DNA of 64,000 nucleotides from an uncultured Anaeroplasmataceae bacterium (GCA_947629825.1 CANRFF010000004.1:62001-126000); one strand, 5' to 3'; shown: positions 1 to 10,132, counted from the first letter of the stretch. Numbers and translations are program-made. Notes: generated by a model from the sequence alone, not told the origin.

Positions 1-887
1 TTCATCAATATCCACGGATGTCCGAATACCTGTTTCGGAAGCGGTAAATCCAATGCCATTAACATGATCGGCCAGTAAATCGTATGAAATCGCAAGATGT
101 CTTTGCCGATGAGATGAACATCTGCCGGCCAGAATTTCCGAAACAACGGATCGCTTTTTCGATCGGTATGATATCCCAATCCCGTGATGTAATTCAAAAG
201 TGCGTCCATCCAGACATAAATAACATGATTCGGTTCGAATGTTACCGGAATTCCCCAAGTGTAAGACGTTCTCGAAACACACAAATCGGGAAGCGGTTTG
301 GAAAGAAAATTATTCAACATTTCGTTTTTTCTCGACTCCGGTTGAATAAAATCCGGATGAGTTTTGATGTGTTCGATCAACCGATCCTGATACGTGGACA
401 ACTTTAAAAAATACGCTTCCTCTTTCATTACCTGAACGACAGATCCGCAATCCGGACATTTCCCGTCGACCAAATCTTTGGAAGTGAAAAAAGACTCGCA
501 CGAAACGCAATAATTTCCTTCGTAAGTTCCTTTGTAGATGTCTTTCTTTTGATATAATTTCTCGAAAACTTTCGCTACTTCTCTGACGTGGCTTTCGTCG
601 GTCGTACGGATAAAACGATCGTATCGAACGTTCATCATCCGATAAATGTTTTGGATTCCCGAGGAAATCCGATCCACATGTTCCTGCGGAGAAATTCCTT
701 CGCTTTCGGCTTTGGTCTGAATTTTTTGACCATGTTCGTCCGTTCCGGTCTGAAAATACGTTTCAAACCCCATTTTTTTCTTATATCGCACAATGGCATC
801 TGCCAGAATCGCTTCATATACGTTTCCGATATGTGGCTTCGAAGAAGTATACGCAATCGCAGTTGTCAAATAAAACTTGTTTGCCAT
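1..887 (-). CDS. metG: Methionyl-tRNA synthetase, N-terminal part (cut by window edge)
   Basis: Charges tRNA-Met with methionine in the cytoplasm. About 295 codons are visible; the C-terminal catalytic end (KMSKS loop) and the anticodon-binding domain lie outside the window. Translation starts MANKFYLTTAIAYTSS and carries the class I signature as HIGN (residues 19-22), followed by the FQTGTDEHGQK block. The zinc-binding connective-peptide region shows CVSC and CPDCG pairs. The start is the ATG at 885-887, preceded by a GGAGAGA ribosome site. A well-formed promoter lies just upstream, so it is probably transcribed on its own. No T-box leader is visible in the short upstream region. Confidence 0.95.
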   Translation of the reverse strand, partial: MANKFYLTTAIAYTSSKPHIGNVYEAILADAIVRYKKKMGFETYFQTGTDEHGQKIQTKAESEGISPQEHVDRISSGIQNIYRMMNVRYDRFIRTTDESHVREVAKVFEKLYQKKDIYKGTYEGNYCVSCESFFTSKDLVDGKCPDCGSVVQVMKEEAYFLKLSTYQDRLIEHIKTHPDFIQPESRKNEMLNNFLSKPLPDLCVSRTSYTWGIPVTFEPNHVIYVWMDALLNYITGLGYHTDRKSDPLFRKFWPADVHLIGKDILRFHTIYWPIMLMALDLPLPKQVFGHPWILM

Positions 888-918
888 AGTTATCTCTCCT
901 CAATCGTAATATAAAAAA

Positions 919-947
919 ATTATATCAAATTTGATTCAAATAATCAA
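919..947 (-). promoter_or_regulatory. Sigma-A type promoter of metG
   Basis: On the minus strand, -35 TTGATT (942-947), a 17-bp spacer and -10 TATAAT (919-924), about 32 bp before the metG start codon. Confidence 0.7.
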
Positions 948-1010
948 TGAAATGATTGTCTGAACCGATGTTATTTCTTCTTTGAAAAAAGAAAAGACAT
1001 CCCGAACAAC

Positions 1011-1041
1011 AAAAAGGAATACCGAAACGATATTCCCTTTG
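1011..1041 (-). terminator. Intrinsic terminator after Rpn copy 1
   Basis: Minus-strand hairpin AAAGGGAATA / TATTCCTTT with a T-rich tail directly after the stop of the nuclease gene. The same hairpin accompanies the second copy at 15757-15787. Confidence 0.6.
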
Positions 1042-1044
1042 ATG

Positions 1045-1896
1045 TTATTCTTCTTTTATCTTTTCGATTTCTTCTTCGGTAAGCCCCGTCGCCAACATCA
1101 TCTCTTTCATCGTAAAATGATTCTTCTTCATATTTCGGATAATTTCATTCTGACGATTCAGATTCCCTTGTTTCAACCCCTGTTCCAAACCTTGTTCTAA
1201 GCCTTCCTGCAACCCCGCTTCTTCTCCGTTTGCGTACGCCGCATTGTAATTGATCTGCTGTTCTTCTTCCGTCTTCTTCCGAATCCGTAAAATCTCTTTC
1301 AATTCCTCATCGGTGTTGATCTCTTCCATTTTCTCCATCGCTTCTTTCATTCCTTCATCGACCTCCTCAATCTTTTCTCCTTCCAATATCTCGATCCATT
1401 TCTTTACCCCTATCTTATCACACTTCCCTTTCTTTGTAAATTCAATGGTGATGACCTTCACTTCCCCTAAAATCTCTTCCCGATCCTGAAACGCAAATTC
1501 ATGAATACATCTTTCATCCGCAAACAATCGGAAATTCAAAAACCAAATACAGTAAATCTTCTTTTCCAGATATGATCTCCCTCTCGGTTCGCTTTCCGTA
1601 ATCATCTGCCCCATATAATACAACATTCTTTGTCGGATATCATAATTCGGTCGTTCCTCCTGCATTTCCATATCCACATCATTTTGACTTTCCAACATCT
1701 TGAACCGAACATCCAACCTTGACGTTTTCAAATCGACTCCCTGACGGATTTCCGTCGGTGACATCGTAATCTCCGTCGGCAAGATCGTTTGTCCCAACAA
1801 TGCGCTCATCATCGACGCCACAGACACCGGATTGGTGAAAATCTTTTTGAATACGACATCATTCGTACCCGTAAATTCGAAACCTTGTTCTTTCAT
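1045..1896 (-). CDS. Rpn family recombination-promoting nuclease / putative transposase, copy 1
   Basis: A 283-residue protein of the PD-(D/E)XK 'Rpn/transposase-like' family, whose characterised members are DNA endonucleases that raise recombination. The N-terminal NDVVFKKIF block, RLDVRFKM, DVDMEMQ (the acidic E-x-Q catalytic pair) and the YMGQMI/YYMG region are typical. The C-terminus has a repeated LEQGLEQGLKQG linker and a short helical tail. SD GGAGG lies just before the ATG at 1896. A second copy at 15792-16646 differs by one inserted Ile codon near the end, and the flanking DNA is shared too. No terminal inverted repeats are obvious, so this is not a classical IS. Confidence 0.8.
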   Translation of the reverse strand: MKEQGFEFTGTNDVVFKKIFTNPVSVASMMSALLGQTILPTEITMSPTEIRQGVDLKTSRLDVRFKMLESQNDVDMEMQEERPNYDIRQRMLYYMGQMITESEPRGRSYLEKKIYCIWFLNFRLFADERCIHEFAFQDREEILGEVKVITIEFTKKGKCDKIGVKKWIEILEGEKIEEVDEGMKEAMEKMEEINTDEELKEILRIRKKTEEEQQINYNAAYANGEEAGLQEGLEQGLEQGLKQGNLNRQNEIIRNMKKNHFTMKEMMLATGLTEEEIEKIKEE

Positions 1897-1980
1897 TTTT
1901 CTTTTTCCTCCTTTGATGGTCTCTGTCTATATCAATAGTCACCTCAAAAGAAAAAATAAAAAAATTTTTTAATCCCAGAC

Positions 1981-2010
1981 AAAAAAATACGAAACTTCTT
2001 CGTTTCGTAT
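1981..2010 (-). terminator. Intrinsic terminator after the Ig-protein/YwaF operon
   Basis: Minus strand: ATACGAAAC paired with GTTTCGTAT around a short loop, followed by a run of Ts. It lies 3 bp after the stop of the YwaF-like gene. Confidence 0.8.
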
Positions 2011-2012
2011 CT

Positions 2013-2846
2013 TTATGTTTTCTTTTTTCGGCGGATCAAGTCTAAAATCGCAAACGGACTCGATAATATCATATCCAGCGGAGTCAAAAAGACCACCGCC
2101 GGTCCGATGAGCCATAACACCGGAAAATAAAACGGAGTTCCGCCGTTGATATGAAAAGCGTCGGTTTTGAAAAACCACGGAACCAACGGATCGAATACCT
2201 GTGCCGACCATGCAAAATCGGGACGTACGCCGAAAACAAAACTGCTGTTGCGAAAACCGGCATTCAATAAGTCGCTGTATTCGGCATCGACCAGCCCCAC
2301 TCCGATTAAGAAAAACTCATTCAGACAAATGATGGTTTCCCCCACCAAAAACAGGAAAGGAATTGTCCAGAATTTCGAAAACCTCGGCCGGTAAACACCC
2401 AAAACAGCCGCACTCAAAGGAACGACAAGCAACGTCGTATGCGTAAAGTAAAACCGCAAGGTATCAAACGCAAACGCCGGTTGATTGATTGCTTCCGTCG
2501 GCAAAAGGATTCCACCCAATCCACCGCAGATTCCGATAAAATACATATAATCATGTAAAACATTCTGCTTTTTGAACAGGAAGAGCAACGGAAAGAATAC
2601 CGTCGAAACGGCACAGATATTCTGTAACGTCGAACTGCGAAGCGAAATCGGAAAATCCGACACATAAGGAGGGAACGCCTGTTTCAAAAAATGCAAAACC
2701 AAATTCAAAATCAGAATCACCCATAAAACCGTATGAACCGTCTTATGACTTTTCTTTCGCAAAACCAAATTCAAAATCACAAAATATAAAATTGCAATTG
2801 AAAGATACAAAAAGTAAAATCCATTCCCGATTTGAACCTTATTCAT
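2013..2846 (-). CDS. YwaF-like (TIGR02206) integral membrane protein
   Basis: A 277-residue, very hydrophobic protein with about seven membrane helices. It resembles the TIGR02206/YwaF family of unknown function; the conserved pattern of Trp, Asn and His residues within helices near the end (WLIGPAVVFLTPLDMI) fits. It follows the giant surface-protein gene by 12 bp, so it is probably the last gene of the ABC transporter operon and ends at a strong terminator. The family assignment rests on overall pattern and length; no catalytic residues are known. Confidence 0.6.
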   Translation of the reverse strand: MNKVQIGNGFYFLYLSIAILYFVILNLVLRKKSHKTVHTVLWVILILNLVLHFLKQAFPPYVSDFPISLRSSTLQNICAVSTVFFPLLFLFKKQNVLHDYMYFIGICGGLGGILLPTEAINQPAFAFDTLRFYFTHTTLLVVPLSAAVLGVYRPRFSKFWTIPFLFLVGETIICLNEFFLIGVGLVDAEYSDLLNAGFRNSSFVFGVRPDFAWSAQVFDPLVPWFFKTDAFHINGGTPFYFPVLWLIGPAVVFLTPLDMILSSPFAILDLIRRKKKT

Positions 2847-2858
2847 ACGCCAAACCCA

Positions 2859-5800
2859 TTAACCCATACACGAATCCGCCGTTGTCGAATCCGGCCAAAC
2901 CACACCGGCCAACGTCTTTTTCAAGTTGGTAATATGATCTTCTCTTCCGACAAGCAAAGCGGTATCCCGATAAACTTGATTCATGTGCCACTGAATATGT
3001 TCGACATTCTTTACGCCCGGTTCCTTATATTCACAAAGCAAACGAATATAACGTTGGTCTGTAAAGATATCATTCATACTCTTGCGATCCGCTGTTATTT
3101 TCGGTCCGTTGCCGGAAACTGTAATTGTTCCGCCCTCCAAAGTGTTTTTATAATCATAAGTCCAGGCAAAATATGCATTAAATGCCAAACACTTATTGAC
3201 AATCGTTCTATTCCCCTGCAGTTTTAGAGTCGAACTCCCTTTTTCATAGGAGCCTGTTTCTTCATTCCAAGAGAACACCTTACCTTCCAAAGAATAGGTT
3301 GAGTAAATCAAGACATTCACATAGTACCGATCAATAATCTCGTCACTGCCCATAGTAGCATTTACTTCCGGAATCGTTTTTCCGTGCCATTCGAGATAAT
3401 CTTTGATTCCCGTTATCACTTCACCGAATAAAAGACCAATCAGATTATTCGTCATCTTATTAAGCCCCGTCTTATTGTTGTAATCAAGAATGTCGATATC
3501 CCCTTTGAAGTAGATATGTGCGTTTTTCTTTTTGCTTTCCGCATTGCCTGGACTGCCTGTGTCGAATTCAACGGAAATTCCCGCTCCGCATTCGACAATC
3601 GTTATATTTTCCGCATAAAGACTTTGACTATAATAAAGTTGGATTGCCGTCTTCGCAACACAAGAGAACACGGTGTTCTTGACATAAAGTCGTCCCGTCT
3701 CACTCGCCTCTTTCGGTGTAAGTTTCCAATAATACTGCATATCGCAATAATATAAATATCTTGTATAGAAATATACTTTTTGATTATTCTGATTTAATTC
3801 GCTATTAGCGTTGGCTCCCATCATCTTTACGTTGTAAAGGTTATCAAATTGAATGTATTGGCTTTCATTTTTATTTGGTAATTCTTCATTGTAGGCTTGG
3901 AGATTGACTTGATGACCGTTTCCGTAAATCGTCGTTTTGGCGACATTGGAAGACTGACTCAAAACCTGAGAATCGTCGGTCCCCTCCGGAAGAGTTTCGT
4001 CTTTACCATACAAGTTTTCCTGCAAAACAACTTTATTATGGTTATAATATCCCGTTGCATTGAACACATTCACAACGGAATCGTCATTTAAAACATTAAA
4101 ATTGAAATGCGTGTTGGCACTACTGTCTTTTGCTCCGTCACCGACTTCCGCTTTCAAGTATGCGTAGGCATTTGCCGACGGAGTTACATCCCGTTGATCA
4201 TTTTCATCATCTTTGTTTTTCAACGCAGTCGGTGTTTGTGTCCAATTTTTCAATTCGGCAAAATTTCCGAAATAATCGTTTTGTATATCTTTTTCTTCCA
4301 ATCCCGCAAAATTTCCGAAATAAATCTCGGCAGAACCCTCCGTCGCATACAGATCTACCCAAGGCACTTTCGTTTGCCCCGCTTGATATGTTCCGTTTTG
4401 CGCAATCGTCGTTCCGTCTTTTTTCTTCAACGTGGATTTGGTTCCGGCACTGCCCTTTTCGATTACATACTCTTCGCCTTGATAAATCAGTTTTGTTCCT
4501 CTTTGAATGATCAGTTCTTTCTCGGCAGAATTTCCGACATATCTGGTCAGTTTCCATGTGATCGAATCCAAATCCGCAGAATCTTTGTCTACATTTTTGT
4601 ATGCCTGAATCGGAACGCTGAAATAGTCGACCGTCCCGTCGCCGTAATCACTGTGTTTTGCGAACACTCTTACTTGTTGATAGCCGGCATAGTTATCGGT
4701 TTTATAATCAAAACCCGGCATTTCCACCGTCACCAGATCAATCCGATTCAACAGTAATTCCACTGTTTTCGTGCCGCTGTGAAGCGTGATTTTCTCATCC
4801 AAAAAATAGTTGTTTCCGACCGTGATTGTGATTTTCGCCGAAGCGGAAAATTCGATTCCCCACTCATTGTTTTTATCAAAAGTGAAAAACTTTTTCATTG
4901 CGTCAAAATCCATTCCGCCGAGACTATCCGTCAAATCGTAAGAAATCACAATATCGAAAGTTCCCATCATCGCCTGTGGGAACGTAAATTCCTTTGTCGT
5001 TCCGTCGCATTCGAATTCGTCCAGAACCCGTAAAGATCCGTTTTCGGTATATTCGATATGGAAACGGAAATCCATCTCGGAAAGTTCGAGTTTTCTCAAA
5101 GTGATCCGGAATTCCGCATCTCCGCTTTTCAATACCAAAACATTTTCTTTTTCATTCAATGACAAGGAAAGAGTTCCGCTGGTTCCTGCAATGACCAAAT
5201 TCGAAAGCGGTTGATCGTTCAGTAAACATTGAACGTCGGTATCCGTAATCTGATATCCGTCGTTTCGACTGAGCGTTACCATAAAATCAAGCGATGACAA
5301 TAATGTCGTATATTCTTTTCCCGACTGTAATGCCGAAGTTCCGTATTTTACTTCAATCTTGTGGGCAATGACCGGAATCTCGATTTTCAACTCCAGACTT
5401 TGTCCCGCAACTTTTAAAATCGTCGTGTCGCTTCCGGATACCGAAGCGCTCGCAGTCAGAGAAATGGTGGCAATCTGATTTTCTACGGAAAGAACCTCAA
5501 ACGAAAATTTGACCATAGAACTAAAAGAAATCATACTTTCCACCAATTCGAAATCGCTTGGATTCGGATTTGTCGTATCGATCGTCAAAACGATTTGCGC
5601 CCCCAAATCTTTAAAATGAAGCGTGTCGCCGGCCTGAATCTCTTCTTTCGTATCACGATAAGAAACTTTCGGTTGACTCAGGAGATTTCCTCTGGTCGTA
5701 TGAACCATTACTTCTTTCGGAGAACAACATTCTCCCACACAAAATCCTTCTTTTTTCGCATACGTCTGGACTTCTTCCGCATACTTGATCGACGCCGTCA

Positions 5801-7793
5801 AAGACAAATCGGACATTCCGCTTGCGAAAGGTTGCGAAAAAGAATATGTCTGCGAATGCGGTTGTTTGGTCAACTTGTTCCCGTTGAGCCAAAGTTCTTT
5901 TCCTTCCATGGCTCCTTCGGGTACATTCAGCGTAATGGTTCCCTCAACTTGATCTTTGGCCGTATATGAATCATTTTCCAAATTGAACGTAATGTCCGAA
6001 GTATCCATTTGCCGATCCGCATAAATCTCAACCGTACAAACGACCGGCGCTTCCGCACCACTTTCGTCTTCAAACGTGATATTTACCGTCGCAAATCCGC
6101 CTTTCAATATCGTCAAAGAATTGTCGTCCAAACGAACCACATCTGAGGCGATTTCGCCAATCGTGGCTTTCCACCCCAATGGTTCGACAATATTCAAAAA
6201 GCCCGTTTCCATAGAACCGTTCCGATAAAACATCAAAGAAATTTGTTGATGAGTCATTTCTTTCGTAACTTCAATAATTCTTTCACTGCTTTCCGGTTCG
6301 TGATAAGTGATTTCCACCTCTGCGGTCAAAATGACGGAGCCTTCATCGTCTTTGGCAGTCACTTGAATTCTTGCGGTTCCCGCTTCTGTGAAAGAAAGCG
6401 TCGTTCCCGCAAACACAGCCGGCCCTTCCAGTACCTGATAACTCAAATGATTGGTATGATTCAAAGGCGTTACCGAAACTCCGATCATATGTTCGGCCAA
6501 TGTTTCGCTGAAACTGATACTTTGTTCGGTAATCGTCGCGGATTCAATCGGCATTCCCCGCCAGTAGAAAGAAATATTTCCGACATTTCGGCGAAGAATG
6601 ATTTCACACCCGTCTGTGACAAATTCTTTTACCGAAGAATCATTCAAATCGAATTTCAACGCTTTGATCGTCACCCGAATGGTTCCGAGCGCTTCCGTAT
6701 CACCGACATTTTTCAACCGGAATTGATTGGTTTCCTCATCGAACGAAATCATATCCGTCGGAACTCCGTCCTTTTCAAACGTCACCTCTTCGATTTGCCG
6801 ATAAGATCCTTCCGGATTGGCCAAAAGACGAATTTCGTCCAAAGTCTTTCCTTTATTTGCGTCATAATCGATGACATACCGAGCCGTTTCAAACAACGCC
6901 CCCACATAATATCCGTCCGTAAAGATATACGGAACCGATACTTTCGCATGATTTTGCCGGGCATCTGTGGCATTTGCGGTCAAAACGACGGATCCTGCCC
7001 GATGAAATTGAATTTTACCCGAAGAATCCACTGTCGCAACCTCTTCGTCCGAAGACTCGTATTCAACAGAATACGTCGCAACGGAAGGTGTTACCGAAAG
7101 GGTTGGGAACTGTTCTGTTTTTTTCGCAGTAACCACCGAAGAAACCCCAACGGAAATACTGATCAACGCTTCATGACAACGTACTTCCGCCGAAGCGGAA
7201 ATTTCCGGTTTTTCCACCGAAGTCGCCGTAATCGTCGCCGTTCCCGCCCGATGACACGTCACATCTCCGTTTTGCGTTACCGAAAGAATCGATTCGTCGG
7301 AACTGGACCAAGTGACTTGTTTGTTGGTCGCTTCTACCGGAAGCACTTCCGCAAAAAATCGCTGAGTTTCGCCTTGATACATATCATTTTCAAAAGCGCC
7401 GATCGAAAGTGCATGAACCGTACTATCCGTGACTCGAACTTTTCGCTTCGCACTGGCAGCCGTATTTTCTTTGCTGGCAACGGTAACGACCGTTTCCCCG
7501 AAATATTTGGCGGTAATCTTTCCCGTTTCATCTACGGAAGCGATGCTTTCGTCTTCTACCGTAAACACCAAATCCCGATTTTCCGCTTCAAACGGCAAAA
7601 TCGTTACTTCCAGTTTTTCACTCGGAGGAGTCTGTTCGTTTTTCATTACGAGAACCAACGTTTCGTTTTCGACAAATTCCACCGATTCCACATAAATGTG
7701 GGTCACAATGCTCATAATCGCTCCGCTGACCAACATGATTGCCAAAAGCAATAACGGCAATAATATAATCGTAGACGTCATCAATTTTCTCAT
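2859..7793 (-). CDS. Giant secreted/membrane-anchored protein with BIG2 Ig-like domains and beta-helix C-terminus
   Basis: 1644 residues. An N-terminal hydrophobic segment (about residues 7-30) acts as signal anchor. Residues ~35-290 hold three BIG2-type immunoglobulin-like domains, recognised by repeated 'GTATITATS' / 'AGSVVLTAN' / 'GETVVTVAS' strands and 'D..VATVD.SGKI' motifs. Two more divergent copies lie near 440-500 and 530-610. The last ~400 residues read like a right-handed beta-helix (repeated short polar strands such as IYGNGHQVNL and IQFDNLYNVKMMG, Asn and Tyr rich). No LPXTG motif or lipobox is present. It lies 14 bp downstream of an ABC permease gene, so it may be exported or assembled with that transporter. 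Function unknown; adhesion or surface-layer roles are possible. Confidence 0.75.
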   Translation of the reverse strand: MRKLMTSTIILLPLLLLAIMLVSGAIMSIVTHIYVESVEFVENETLVLVMKNEQTPPSEKLEVTILPFEAENRDLVFTVEDESIASVDETGKITAKYFGETVVTVASKENTAASAKRKVRVTDSTVHALSIGAFENDMYQGETQRFFAEVLPVEATNKQVTWSSSDESILSVTQNGDVTCHRAGTATITATSVEKPEISASAEVRCHEALISISVGVSSVVTAKKTEQFPTLSVTPSVATYSVEYESSDEEVATVDSSGKIQFHRAGSVVLTANATDARQNHAKVSVPYIFTDGYYVGALFETARYVIDYDANKGKTLDEIRLLANPEGSYRQIEEVTFEKDGVPTDMISFDEETNQFRLKNVGDTEALGTIRVTIKALKFDLNDSSVKEFVTDGCEIILRRNVGNISFYWRGMPIESATITEQSISFSETLAEHMIGVSVTPLNHTNHLSYQVLEGPAVFAGTTLSFTEAGTARIQVTAKDDEGSVILTAEVEITYHEPESSERIIEVTKEMTHQQISLMFYRNGSMETGFLNIVEPLGWKATIGEIASDVVRLDDNSLTILKGGFATVNITFEDESGAEAPVVCTVEIYADRQMDTSDITFNLENDSYTAKDQVEGTITLNVPEGAMEGKELWLNGNKLTKQPHSQTYSFSQPFASGMSDLSLTASIKYAEEVQTYAKKEGFCVGECCSPKEVMVHTTRGNLLSQPKVSYRDTKEEIQAGDTLHFKDLGAQIVLTIDTTNPNPSDFELVESMISFSSMVKFSFEVLSVENQIATISLTASASVSGSDTTILKVAGQSLELKIEIPVIAHKIEVKYGTSALQSGKEYTTLLSSLDFMVTLSRNDGYQITDTDVQCLLNDQPLSNLVIAGTSGTLSLSLNEKENVLVLKSGDAEFRITLRKLELSEMDFRFHIEYTENGSLRVLDEFECDGTTKEFTFPQAMMGTFDIVISYDLTDSLGGMDFDAMKKFFTFDKNNEWGIEFSASAKITITVGNNYFLDEKITLHSGTKTVELLLNRIDLVTVEMPGFDYKTDNYAGYQQVRVFAKHSDYGDGTVDYFSVPIQAYKNVDKDSADLDSITWKLTRYVGNSAEKELIIQRGTKLIYQGEEYVIEKGSAGTKSTLKKKDGTTIAQNGTYQAGQTKVPWVDLYATEGSAEIYFGNFAGLEEKDIQNDYFGNFAELKNWTQTPTALKNKDDENDQRDVTPSANAYAYLKAEVGDGAKDSSANTHFNFNVLNDDSVVNVFNATGYYNHNKVVLQENLYGKDETLPEGTDDSQVLSQSSNVAKTTIYGNGHQVNLQAYNEELPNKNESQYIQFDNLYNVKMMGANANSELNQNNQKVYFYTRYLYYCDMQYYWKLTPKEASETGRLYVKNTVFSCVAKTAIQLYYSQSLYAENITIVECGAGISVEFDTGSPGNAESKKKNAHIYFKGDIDILDYNNKTGLNKMTNNLIGLLFGEVITGIKDYLEWHGKTIPEVNATMGSDEIIDRYYVNVLIYSTYSLEGKVFSWNEETGSYEKGSSTLKLQGNRTIVNKCLAFNAYFAWTYDYKNTLEGGTITVSGNGPKITADRKSMNDIFTDQRYIRLLCEYKEPGVKNVEHIQWHMNQVYRDTALLVGREDHITNLKKTLAGVVWPDSTTADSCMG

Positions 7794-7807
7794 TTGTTTC
7801 TCCTCCT

Positions 7808-9409
7808 TTACATTTCGATATGTTCGTATTTTTTATTCACGGTAAACCAAAATACCGTAAAATTCACAATCATATAAATCGCCGAAACACCCAGTGCCGT
7901 AAAATATGCCCAGAATGTCCCGTTTTCGAAAATTCTCGGAAAAATCAAACAACAAGCCCCCAACATCGCCGCCAAACCAAAGCCGATAAACAACATATAG
8001 GTAATGTTGATTTCTTCCACATCTCCGTTGGCTTTCAATTTGAGATTCGGATTGACCAGATTCAAGTTGATTCCCTGAAATACCAATCCCACACACAACA
8101 AAATCTGCGTAATCGAAAGTACAGCGATTTCCGCCCAATCGATAAACTTCAAACTGGCGACAATCACAGAACTGATCAATAATGCTCCAAACCCGACACA
8201 GATATTCAATATCCCTTTGATCCCTAATTGTTTCCGATAGGAAATCGGCACCAATTTGGTAATATAAAACGTCTTTCCTTCCATGCTTAATATCGATCCC
8301 GTAAAAGAACAGATCATCGCAATGAAAACGGAAAAAACCAACATGGAAACGCCGAAATTGATTCCTTTTCCGATCTGGGCTTCTCCTACGATCTGTACCA
8401 GACGATTACAGAAAAAAATCATCACCGGTGTGGAAATCGCCACTCCCAGATAAAAATAAGAATACGTTCGATTTCGTAAAATTTCTTTCAGTCCGTAACG
8501 GAAGATCGCTTTCGAAGCCGAATATCCGTCTATTTTGGACTTTTTTTCGTATCGGCCGAATCCACCCTCCAAAGCCTGATTCCGAATCTTCCGACAAACC
8601 GCTTTGGCAATCAATCCGCCCAACACAATCAATCCGACTCCCGATCCGATCAAAACGCCGATTCCCATTCCGAACCGGTCGAAAAAGATCACATTTTTCA
8701 AATAATATGCCGGATTATACGGTTGATCCAATCCCAACAACAATTTTTCCCAAATTTCCAGTGTTCCGACTTCCCAATTCCGATGAATGAAAAATTGCGT
8801 CAATATGGTCAGCAAATAGTCATAAAGGAAAAAGCCACCCACCAAAAAAACGACGAACAAAACAAGACGGAGAATATTCTGTTTTTCGAGAATCGCCGAA
8901 AGATAAACCAACGGAATCGCAATAAATACCGACAATGCAAACGGAACCAAAGGTAAAACGAAAAAGCCCACCAGAATTCCTCCGAGATAAACCGGTGTCA
9001 TACACTCCATCGCAAAACCGAACACCAACATCATCGGAAAAAAGAAAATGGCCGAATAAATACATAAATCGATATAATTCAATATCAGATAACTGATAAA
9101 TATTTTGAACGGACTCAACGGAAATCTTGCCGTAATCAACAAATCGCCCGGTTGATACAATCGTTTCATCTGCATTCCCGTTGCCGCAATCGTCAATATA
9201 ATCATGCTGATGGTCAAATACAACACCGAAAGTCTCGGAACCGAAACGTCCAGACTGTTTTTCAAAACGAACGCTAGTCCCCAGATCAAAGCCAGAACGA
9301 TCAAAACCACCAAAAAAGTCGCAACGGCGGTCATAATCGCACTTTTTTTGTCGTTATTGCGGTTGAATCCCCATTTTAATTTGAACTGAAGCCGAATGAA
9401 CTCAAACAT
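7808..9409 (-). CDS. ABC transporter permease (large ABC-2-like subunit)
   Basis: About 533 residues with roughly 12 hydrophobic helices in two halves. It is a polytopic partner for the adjacent ATPase gene, and the layout fits the large 'putative ABC exporter permease' families of Firmicutes. The start is probably the ATG at 9409 (MFEFIRLQFK), because a GAGG site lies ten bases before it; a longer in-frame start at 9424 is possible. Either start lies inside the 3' end of the ATPase gene, so the two genes are translationally coupled. The substrate is not evident. The giant Ig-like protein and YwaF-like gene downstream suggest a surface-related role. Confidence 0.75.
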   Translation of the reverse strand: MFEFIRLQFKLKWGFNRNNDKKSAIMTAVATFLVVLIVLALIWGLAFVLKNSLDVSVPRLSVLYLTISMIILTIAATGMQMKRLYQPGDLLITARFPLSPFKIFISYLILNYIDLCIYSAIFFFPMMLVFGFAMECMTPVYLGGILVGFFVLPLVPFALSVFIAIPLVYLSAILEKQNILRLVLFVVFLVGGFFLYDYLLTILTQFFIHRNWEVGTLEIWEKLLLGLDQPYNPAYYLKNVIFFDRFGMGIGVLIGSGVGLIVLGGLIAKAVCRKIRNQALEGGFGRYEKKSKIDGYSASKAIFRYGLKEILRNRTYSYFYLGVAISTPVMIFFCNRLVQIVGEAQIGKGINFGVSMLVFSVFIAMICSFTGSILSMEGKTFYITKLVPISYRKQLGIKGILNICVGFGALLISSVIVASLKFIDWAEIAVLSITQILLCVGLVFQGINLNLVNPNLKLKANGDVEEINITYMLFIGFGLAAMLGACCLIFPRIFENGTFWAYFTALGVSAIYMIVNFTVFWFTVNKKYEHIEM

Positions 9410-10124
9410 TTTTGGAGACCTCATTCAACTGCATATAGAATCGATCCAAATCGAATTCTTTTTCCGACTTCAGATCGGCAATATGAACCAACTTCCCTTT
9501 TTTGATAAAAATGACACGATCACATATTTTTTGAACCACGTCCAGATTATGCGAAGAAAAAAGTACGGAATTGCCCGAATCGGCATATTTACGGATAAAT
9601 TCGCACAGTTGTATCATCGTCTGATGATCCAATCCCACCATCGGTTCATCCAGAATCCATAATTTCGGTTGATGAACCAACGAACCCAAAATACATACTT
9701 TCTGTCGCATACCGTGAGAATAACCGGCAATCTGCAAGTCCAATGCCGATTCCAGATCAAACTCTTTCGCAAGCACATTCACGACATACTCTTTCTGTTC
9801 TTTGGTCGCATGATACAAACTGCCCATATAGTTGATATATTCCCTGCCCGTCAGTTTTTCATAAACCGAATGGTCATCCGGAACATACCCGATCAACTGT
9901 TTGGCCGATTCCGGTTCTTTGACGATATTGAATCCGCCGATATTGATTGTTCCTTCCTGAAACGGAAGAACGCCGATAATACTTTTGATGATGGTGGATT
10001 TCCCGGCACCGTTACTGCCGACCAATCCGACCACTTGTCCGTCCCATACTTCAAAATTGACATGTTGAACGGAATAGTTTTTATTATTTCTGTATTTTTT
10101 TGAAAAATTATTTACTTCCAACAA
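9402..10124 (-). CDS. ABC transporter ATP-binding subunit
   Basis: Energises the adjacent permease. Walker A is GSNGAGKST, the signature is the divergent YSHGMRQK, Walker B is LWILDEP, and the switch His is in SSHNLD. The best start is TTG at 10124 (MLEVNNFSKKY), where the family normally begins. Nine Gs ending eight bases before it are the only purine-rich ribosome site. An in-frame ATG at 10187 would add 21 residues encoded across the G run but has no SD. The operon runs ATPase, permease, Ig protein, YwaF-like protein. Expression may depend on the length of the G tract. Confidence 0.85.
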   Translation of the reverse strand: MLEVNNFSKKYRNNKNYSVQHVNFEVWDGQVVGLVGSNGAGKSTIIKSIIGVLPFQEGTINIGGFNIVKEPESAKQLIGYVPDDHSVYEKLTGREYINYMGSLYHATKEQKEYVVNVLAKEFDLESALDLQIAGYSHGMRQKVCILGSLVHQPKLWILDEPMVGLDHQTMIQLCEFIRKYADSGNSVLFSSHNLDVVQKICDRVIFIKKGKLVHIADLKSEKEFDLDRFYMQLNEVSKNV

Positions 10125-10132
10125 AGTATAGT

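Larger units (their letters stand above)
1011..1966. repeat. Long near-identical repeat, copy 1 (Rpn gene plus flanks)
   Basis: About 0.95 kb matching 15757-16719 in the same orientation. The match covers the terminator hairpin, the complete gene and about 70 bp upstream. Differences seen by eye are a few substitutions in the flanks (for example AGTCACC versus AGTCTCC upstream) and one 3-bp indel near the 3' end of the gene. Confidence 0.9.

Noticed and set aside
6243-7754. 503-codon open frame on the plus strand
   Set aside because: Antisense to the giant Ig-like gene. Its Arg/Phe-rich translation mirrors the codon bias of the other strand and has no ribosome site or domain.
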